A DNA stretch of 10,867 bases from Actinomycetota bacterium. Its GTDB lineage: Bacteria > Actinomycetota > UBA4738. The first letter of the stretch is position 1, and every line of letters starts with the position of its first letter. Under the pieces are notes generated by a model. The model ran no database searches, was not told the origin of the DNA, and saw only the letters and a list, made by a program, of their open reading frames with translations. The DNA lies in the NCBI GenBank assembly GCA_005885025.1, contig VAYC01000052.1, positions 1 through 10,867 on the forward strand. Reading direction: 5' to 3'. The position numbers were made by a program, and so were the translations under genes. Positions 8,201 through 10,867 of the stretch are shown here, piece by piece.

Positions 8201-8515
8201 TGTCATGTGGGCAGTGGTGATGAGCCGGCACAGGTTGCCGTACCCCGAGGCGTCCTTCGCCAGGAGCATGACCAGGCGGTCCCCGGCAAGGGTTCGGATC
8301 GTGAGCGTGGCGCCGAAGATGGGCCGGACGCCGACCTGGCTGCAGGCGGCGGCGAACCGGCGCGCCCCGTACAGGCCGTCTCGGTCGGTGAGGGCCACCG
8401 CCGGCATCCCCAGCTCGGCTGCCCGGAGGGCCAGGTCCTCCGGGCAGAGCGCCCCGTCCTTCATGGAGAAGAAGGAGCGCACGGAGAGATGGATGAAGGG
8501 CGAGGAGGAGTCCAT
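5258..8515 (-). CDS. dnaE2: Error-prone DNA polymerase III alpha subunit, DnaE2 type
   Basis: A 1085-residue C-family polymerase, the usual DnaE2 length and somewhat shorter than replicative DnaE1. Order of parts: PHP domain (about 5-275); palm with CRGSAAGSLVCHLTGISDVDPVRHGLLFERF (split here as the DnaE glycine-serine motif at 350-358 and the DVDP motif at 367-370); PDIDID with catalytic Asp392 and Asp394; third catalytic Asp543 in KLDVLG; finger region to about 770; helix-hairpin-helix at about 838-868; OB fold (about 955-1035) with FLTLDDGTGLSDVTVF. The polymerase site is complete. The PHP metal ligands are not: HLSVRS (9-14) replaces HLHxHS, TDRDG replaces TDHxx, and ATNAVRY replaces ATNDVHY. 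EQMTLRL (891-897) could be an internal clamp motif. The start at 8515 is fixed by an in-frame stop 24 nt upstream. It lies 29 bp after DUF6504 and 23 bp before the MFS gene. In mycobacteria DnaE2 is SOS-induced and causes damage-induced mutation. Confidence 0.95.
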   Translation of the reverse strand: MDSSSPFIHLSVRSFFSMKDGALCPEDLALRAAELGMPAVALTDRDGLYGARRFAAACSQVGVRPIFGATLTIRTLAGDRLVMLLAKDASGYGNLCRLITTAHMTGERGDPALTAGQVCERSGGLVCLLGPRSEPGSLVVAGSPGTALAAIGPFRDAFGSGASGDLFIEVQHRLEAESITEVRRMLRFSEEAEIPAVATNAVRYLVPEDAFLADVLECMREIVPLVSHHVSRKNAEGYLKSGSEMRALFAQAPELCDRTLEIADRCRFDIGLREVHFPKFPTPRGRSAGSVLAERCWQGMDDRGMPSTREVRDRLNHELALIQTMGYAAYFLTVADICSDIRAMGIRAACRGSAAGSLVCHLTGISDVDPVRHGLLFERFINPLRDELPDIDIDVESARRKEVYDAVLSRYGDDRCACVTMIDTYRARGAIREVGKALGLPEGEVDLAAKAFPHIGAHHVREAMDHLPELKGVNLDAGQLDLLFRVVERLNGFPRHLALHPSGIVLSGHDLPERVPLERSSEGYRMVQADKDDVELLGLLKLDVLGVRMLSAMRHALDEIARTEGEKVDLERIEPEDPKAFELIRTSDTLGCFQIESPGQRELLQKFQPTEWSDLIIDISLFRPGPVKSDMITPFLNRRHGVEPEGYPHPLLKPVLEESHGVVVYHEQVMKVLAAVGGYDLSECDRIRRHLADDVEVEAIRPDFLRRATDRGVPERVARDIWHDVLQFASFGFCKAHAAAFAVPTYQSAWLKAHYPAHFLAGVLTHEPGMYPRRLILDDARRHGIEILPLDVNLSEPDYTVEVDGAARYGIRLGLKDVHGISDAEIDSILQARAERAFTDVGDVLRRTALTRPVAEALAHAGAFDRLAPGRGSRRDRLFLAMVTDAPREGEQMTLRLDQPPAGSGLREYTSAERVRAELEVVGMDASRHLIDFYWPLLEDLGVTPAKDLGDLKGERWLMVAGVKVASQTPAVRSGQRIIFLTLDDGTGLSDVTVFERVQPWCAKTIFHGFLLAVWGRLRRTGVRGASIIAEQVWDLTSLSHARREGRLAEALAESSAGLAARGTVTPRPSPVPKVWHASGGSAGR

Positions 8516-8544
8516 CGACCAGTGTCCGCCGTTTCCTCACGTCC

Positions 8545-8790
8545 TCAGTCCCACAGCCGCTCCAGGTGCCACCGGCCCCCCCGGCGGTCCTCGTAGAGGT
8601 CGATCACCACTCCTCCCCTGGCCTCCACCCGCCAGTACTCCCGGTCGCGACCGTCCTCCCACCAGCGCCCTTCTATCCGCCACCGTCCGATCACGTCGCG
8701 GACCTCGTATCGTCGACCCCGCCAGAAGAAGACCGCCGGCATCCCAGCGTCCCGTTCCACCACCACGTCCTCGTCGTAGCGCTTGGCCAT
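8545..8790 (-). CDS. DUF6504 family small protein, first gene of the SOS cassette
   Basis: An 81-residue soluble protein, with no signal peptide, membrane segment or Cys. It is rich in Trp, Arg, Asp and Glu: seven Trp, mostly in the repeated pattern of an aromatic-charged beta sheet (FFWRGRRYEVRDVIGRW, then RWWEDGRDREYWRVEA, then IDLYEDRRGGRWHLERLW). It begins AKRYDEDVVVERD after Met. This matches my memory of actinobacterial DUF6504 proteins, which are encoded near dnaE2 or dinB; no biochemical role is established that I know of. ATG at 8790 follows a GAGAGAG stretch about 6-12 nt upstream. It is the promoter-proximal gene, 38 bp downstream of the LexA box and 29 bp before dnaE2, so it should be SOS-induced with the polymerase. 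A role as an accessory or nucleic-acid-binding partner of DnaE2 is inference only. Confidence 0.8.
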   Translation of the reverse strand: MAKRYDEDVVVERDAGMPAVFFWRGRRYEVRDVIGRWRIEGRWWEDGRDREYWRVEARGGVVIDLYEDRRGGRWHLERLWD

Positions 8791-8928
8791 CTGGGCTCTC
8801 TCGGCCGCCCTTGCTCCTGATCCGGGAATCGAACATACGTTCGATGGAGTATGGAGGCTACGTCTGACATCCAGAGGCTGTCAAGCGGAGGATGGCCTTC
8901 GGCTGCTGGGTACACTCCCCTGGTTCCG
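8791..8928. promoter_or_regulatory. Divergent intergenic promoter region (SOS operon / phosphodiesterase)
   Basis: A 138-bp region between the divergent DUF6504 and phosphodiesterase genes. On the minus side it holds the SOS box and a possible -10 (TATGTT) within it, without a recognisable -35. On the plus side TACACT at 8911-8916 could be the -10 of the phosphodiesterase gene, giving a very short leader of a few nucleotides; again no convincing -35 is seen. No hairpin or riboswitch-like structure was recognised. Confidence 0.45.
8829..8844. promoter_or_regulatory. LexA-binding SOS box
   Basis: TCGAAC-ATAC-GTTCGA: perfectly complementary 6-bp arms around a 4-bp centre, and a full match to the Gram-positive/actinobacterial LexA consensus CGAAC-RNRY-GTTCG on the plus strand. 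It lies 38 bp upstream of the DUF6504 start on the minus strand, the position expected for repression of the DUF6504-dnaE2-MFS-dinB operon; on that strand TATGTT inside the box could be the -10. On the plus side it lies 84 bp before the chosen start of the phosphodiesterase gene, so an effect on that gene is possible but less likely. No other intact box was noticed in the window. Confidence 0.85.
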
Positions 8929-10527
8929 ATGCCCTCGCGAGTCCTCCTCATCGGCTGGGACGGCGCCGACTGGCGCATCCTCGACCCGCTCCTGGAGCGA
9001 GGTCTCCTCCCCAACCTGGCGGCGCTGATCGCTCGGGGAGGACGGGCCACGCTGACCTCGACCATCCCCACCCATTCCTGGGCGGCCTGGCCTTCCTTCC
9101 TCACCGGGGTGGACCCGGACGGGCACGGCGTCTACGACATCCTGGAGGGGCGGGGCGGGACCCGGCAGTTCCCGGTGACCTACCGCTCGATCAAGGAACG
9201 GACCTTCCTCCAGGATCTGAGCGACGCGGGCGTCGAGTCACTCGTCGTCAACGTGCCCCTCACCTTTCCGCCGCCCGCGATCAAGGGGAAGCTCGTGGCC
9301 GGGGGGGTGCTGCCCAAATGGAGGGCGTTCACCCACCCGGAAGGATTGGCCGACGACCTTCGGAAGGCCGGCGTGCCCTGGCCCATCAACGGCATGTCGT
9401 GGACGACGTACCGGAATCGTCCGGTGCCGTTCCTCGAAGAAGTGGTGGAGGTCACCTCGGCCCGCCAGCGGGCCATGGAGCACCTGCTCGACACGACCGG
9501 CTGGCGGGTGGCCTGTCTCGTGTATTTCTCCACGGACCGGATCCAGCATTGCCTGGCGAAGTACGTGTCGCCTGACCATCCGAACTACACCGCTTTGTCG
9601 AAGGACCGGGTGGCAGGACGAGTCCGCGACGTGTACCGGATGCTCGACGACGGCCTGGGGAGACTGCTCTCACGAACGGGGCCGGACGACCTGGTCATCT
9701 TCATGAGCGACCACGGGTTCCAGTCGGTCACTCGAGCGCTGAACATCGACCGCCTGCTTGAACATCCCGGGTTCCTGGAGTTCTCCGCCTCCAACAAGGT
9801 ATTCGGCCCCATGCAGTGGGGGCCGGTTCGGACCGTGGCCCGCAAGGTCTACGACCGTCTCGGCCTGCACGGCCGCGTCTCGCTGCCGCAGCCCGTGGAT
9901 TGGGCCCACACGAGGGCGTACACGAGCGTGCGGTCGACGGGCGAGGGGGTGTCGATGAACCTGGCCGGCCGTGAGCCGGGCGGCATCGTCGATCCCGCCG
10001 ACTTCGAACAGGTCCGGCAGGAGGTGGCGGAGCGGGTCGGCTCGTTCGTGGACCCGGAGACCGGCCGGAGCCCGGTGGCGCGAGTGTGGCGCCGGGAAGA
10101 GGCGTTCAAGGGACCGCATGCGGAAGGCGCACCCGACCTTCTGCTCCAGCCGGCGCCGCTGTACAGCCTGACCCACGCCAAGAAGGCCGTGGCGCCTGCC
10201 GATTGGATCTCCGGCGATCACCGTCTGGATGGCGTCTTCGCAGCGGCTGGTCCCGAGGTCGACCGGTCGGTGTTCCCTCCGGCGTTCCGGCTGGTGGACC
10301 TGGCCCCCACCCTCCTGGCCGCGATGGGCGTGGAAACCTCCGTGCACCACTCGGGCGTGGTCCTGGTGCCCGTGGTGGGAGACGGCACGGCCGGCGCCAT
10401 CGGCGAGGCTCGGATCCGGCGAGGGGAGGCGCACGGGCCGCTGACCCGCGGAGAGAGCGCAGGGCTCGATGAGAGCGAAGTCGAGGAGGTCGAGGAGCAC
10501 CTCCGGGGACTCGGGTATCTCGAATAG
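8929..10527 (+). CDS. Alkaline-phosphatase-superfamily phosphodiesterase / nucleotide pyrophosphatase
   Basis: A 532-residue metal-dependent hydrolase of the type I phosphodiesterase/nucleotide pyrophosphatase group. The two-metal site is readable: Asp11 in GWDGADW, probable nucleophile Ser50 in THSWAAWPSFLTG (Ser where Thr is common), Asp203 and His207 in STDRIQHCL, Asp261 and His262 in MSDHGF, and His431 in GDHRLDGVF. The acidic C-terminus finishes LRGLGYLE, an ending seen in many relatives. No signal peptide or membrane segment is seen, so it is probably cytoplasmic. I chose ATG at 8929 because the conserved VLLIGWDG strand begins four residues later; the in-frame ATG at 8851 would add 26 non-conserved-looking residues and sits 7 nt from the SOS box. 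There is no strong ribosome binding site at 8929, so a short-leader or leaderless message is possible. The natural substrate is unknown. It is divergent from the SOS operon and converges on the small membrane protein with 19 bp between stops. Confidence 0.88.
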   Translation: MPSRVLLIGWDGADWRILDPLLERGLLPNLAALIARGGRATLTSTIPTHSWAAWPSFLTGVDPDGHGVYDILEGRGGTRQFPVTYRSIKERTFLQDLSDAGVESLVVNVPLTFPPPAIKGKLVAGGVLPKWRAFTHPEGLADDLRKAGVPWPINGMSWTTYRNRPVPFLEEVVEVTSARQRAMEHLLDTTGWRVACLVYFSTDRIQHCLAKYVSPDHPNYTALSKDRVAGRVRDVYRMLDDGLGRLLSRTGPDDLVIFMSDHGFQSVTRALNIDRLLEHPGFLEFSASNKVFGPMQWGPVRTVARKVYDRLGLHGRVSLPQPVDWAHTRAYTSVRSTGEGVSMNLAGREPGGIVDPADFEQVRQEVAERVGSFVDPETGRSPVARVWRREEAFKGPHAEGAPDLLLQPAPLYSLTHAKKAVAPADWISGDHRLDGVFAAAGPEVDRSVFPPAFRLVDLAPTLLAAMGVETSVHHSGVVLVPVVGDGTAGAIGEARIRRGEAHGPLTRGESAGLDESEVEEVEEHLRGLGYLE

Positions 10528-10546
10528 CCCCCGTCCCTCGTCGCGA

Positions 10547-10867
10547 TCAGCCGGCCGGGGCCGTCCCGTCTCGTCCGTCGCGTAGGGGGGAACGCCGGCG
10601 AAGGACCAGTGCGGTGACGGCTCCTCCTGCCACCACCGCAATGTAGGTCGCGATGCCCCCCGGACCGGCAAGTCTGATGCCCGATTCCGCAGCTACGAGT
10701 CCGGCCAGGACCAGTGCCGCCGCACCGGCGGCCGGAGCGGACGACCACAGCACCTCGGATGATGCGCGAGGGCCAAAGATCACCGCCGCCCATCCGAGGC
10801 CAGCGGCTCCCAGGAGGAGCAGTAAGACCCCACCCAACAGGAGCCCGCGGACGGTTCGCGGGACGGG
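10547..10867 (-). CDS. Small multi-span membrane protein, probably 5' partial
   Basis: The frame runs from the right window edge to the stop at 10549-10547, with 106 visible residues. Three hydrophobic segments are visible (about 8-31, 46-63 and 70-89), joined by short loops, and a basic, hydrophilic C-terminal tail. I do not recognise a family. A TTG codon at 10837 could start it, but the hydrophobic segment and reading frame continue upstream to the edge with no good ribosome binding site, so the start is more likely outside the window. Composition (Ala, Leu, Gly, Val) and GC-rich third positions fit a real coding sequence. It is convergent with the phosphodiesterase gene. An integral membrane protein of unknown function is all that can be supported. 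Confidence 0.55.
   Translation of the reverse strand, partial: PVPRTVRGLLLGGVLLLLLGAAGLGWAAVIFGPRASSEVLWSSAPAAGAAALVLAGLVAAESGIRLAGPGGIATYIAVVAGGAVTALVLRRRSPLRDGRDGTAPAG

Noticed and set aside
8851..8928. Upstream ATG at 8851 as the phosphodiesterase start
   Set aside because: The extra 26 residues look non-conserved, the GGAG is only 2 nt from the ATG, and the protein fold begins right after the ATG at 8929.
9301..9307. Run of seven G in the phosphodiesterase gene as a phase-variation tract or frameshift
   Set aside because: The frame is intact through it and a 7-G run is expected by chance in GC-rich DNA.
10528..10563. GC-rich CGGCC/GGCCG sequence between the convergent phosphodiesterase and membrane-protein genes, as a terminator
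   Set aside because: The arms are 5 bp with a 2-nt loop, there is no T-run, and much of it lies within the minus-strand coding sequence.
1..10867. Mobile elements, CRISPR arrays, tRNA or rRNA genes, toxin-antitoxin pairs
   Set aside because: None of the expected repeats, cloverleaf sequences, transposase motifs or paired small genes were seen on either strand by reading; no search tool was available.

Overview
The window is GC-rich, gene-dense DNA that looks like an actinobacterial (Actinomycetota) chromosome. The reasons are families largely typical of that phylum (DUF3040, DUF6504), a dnaE2-type error-prone polymerase, a TTG-started regulator, and an SOS box of the CGAAC-N4-GTTCG type used by Gram-positive and actinobacterial LexA. 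I cannot name a genus. No rRNA, tRNA, CRISPR array or mobile element is visible, and nothing suggests recent transfer.

Layout, left to right. (1) The 3' part of a TgpA-like membrane transglutaminase on + enters from the left edge and ends at 1561. (2) It converges with a short MerR-type regulator on - (1589-2071, TTG start). (3) A run of five - strand genes is read from right to left: DUF6504 protein (8790-8545), error-prone DNA polymerase DnaE2 (8515-5258), an MFS exporter-like membrane protein (5234-3909), DNA polymerase IV DinB (3916-2690) and a DUF3040 membrane protein (2660-2292). Gaps are 29, 23, -8 and 29 bp, so the first four at least look like one operon. (4) Upstream of this run, at 8829-8844, is a fully palindromic-armed LexA box, TCGAAC-ATAC-GTTCGA. 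(5) On the other side of the box, on +, is an alkaline-phosphatase-superfamily phosphodiesterase (8929-10527). (6) A small membrane protein on - (10547 to the right edge) is cut by the window.

How the genes work together: the central cassette is best read as a DNA-damage-induced translesion mutagenesis operon. DnaE2 normally works with ImuA' and the catalytically dead Y-family protein ImuB. Neither is present here; instead a Y-family polymerase with an intact active site (DinB) is the partner in the same transcription unit, with the uncharacterised DUF6504 protein first and an MFS transporter wedged between the two polymerases and overlapping dinB. DUF3040 may be co-transcribed, but also has its own TATAAT element and a strong ribosome binding site, with a perfect 7-bp inverted repeat over the dinB stop codon.

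The most notable points are the single SOS box driving DUF6504-dnaE2-MFS-dinB, the embedded transporter, a degraded PHP metal site in DnaE2 and a degenerate clamp-binding motif in DinB. All family assignments come from reading motifs; no database search was run.
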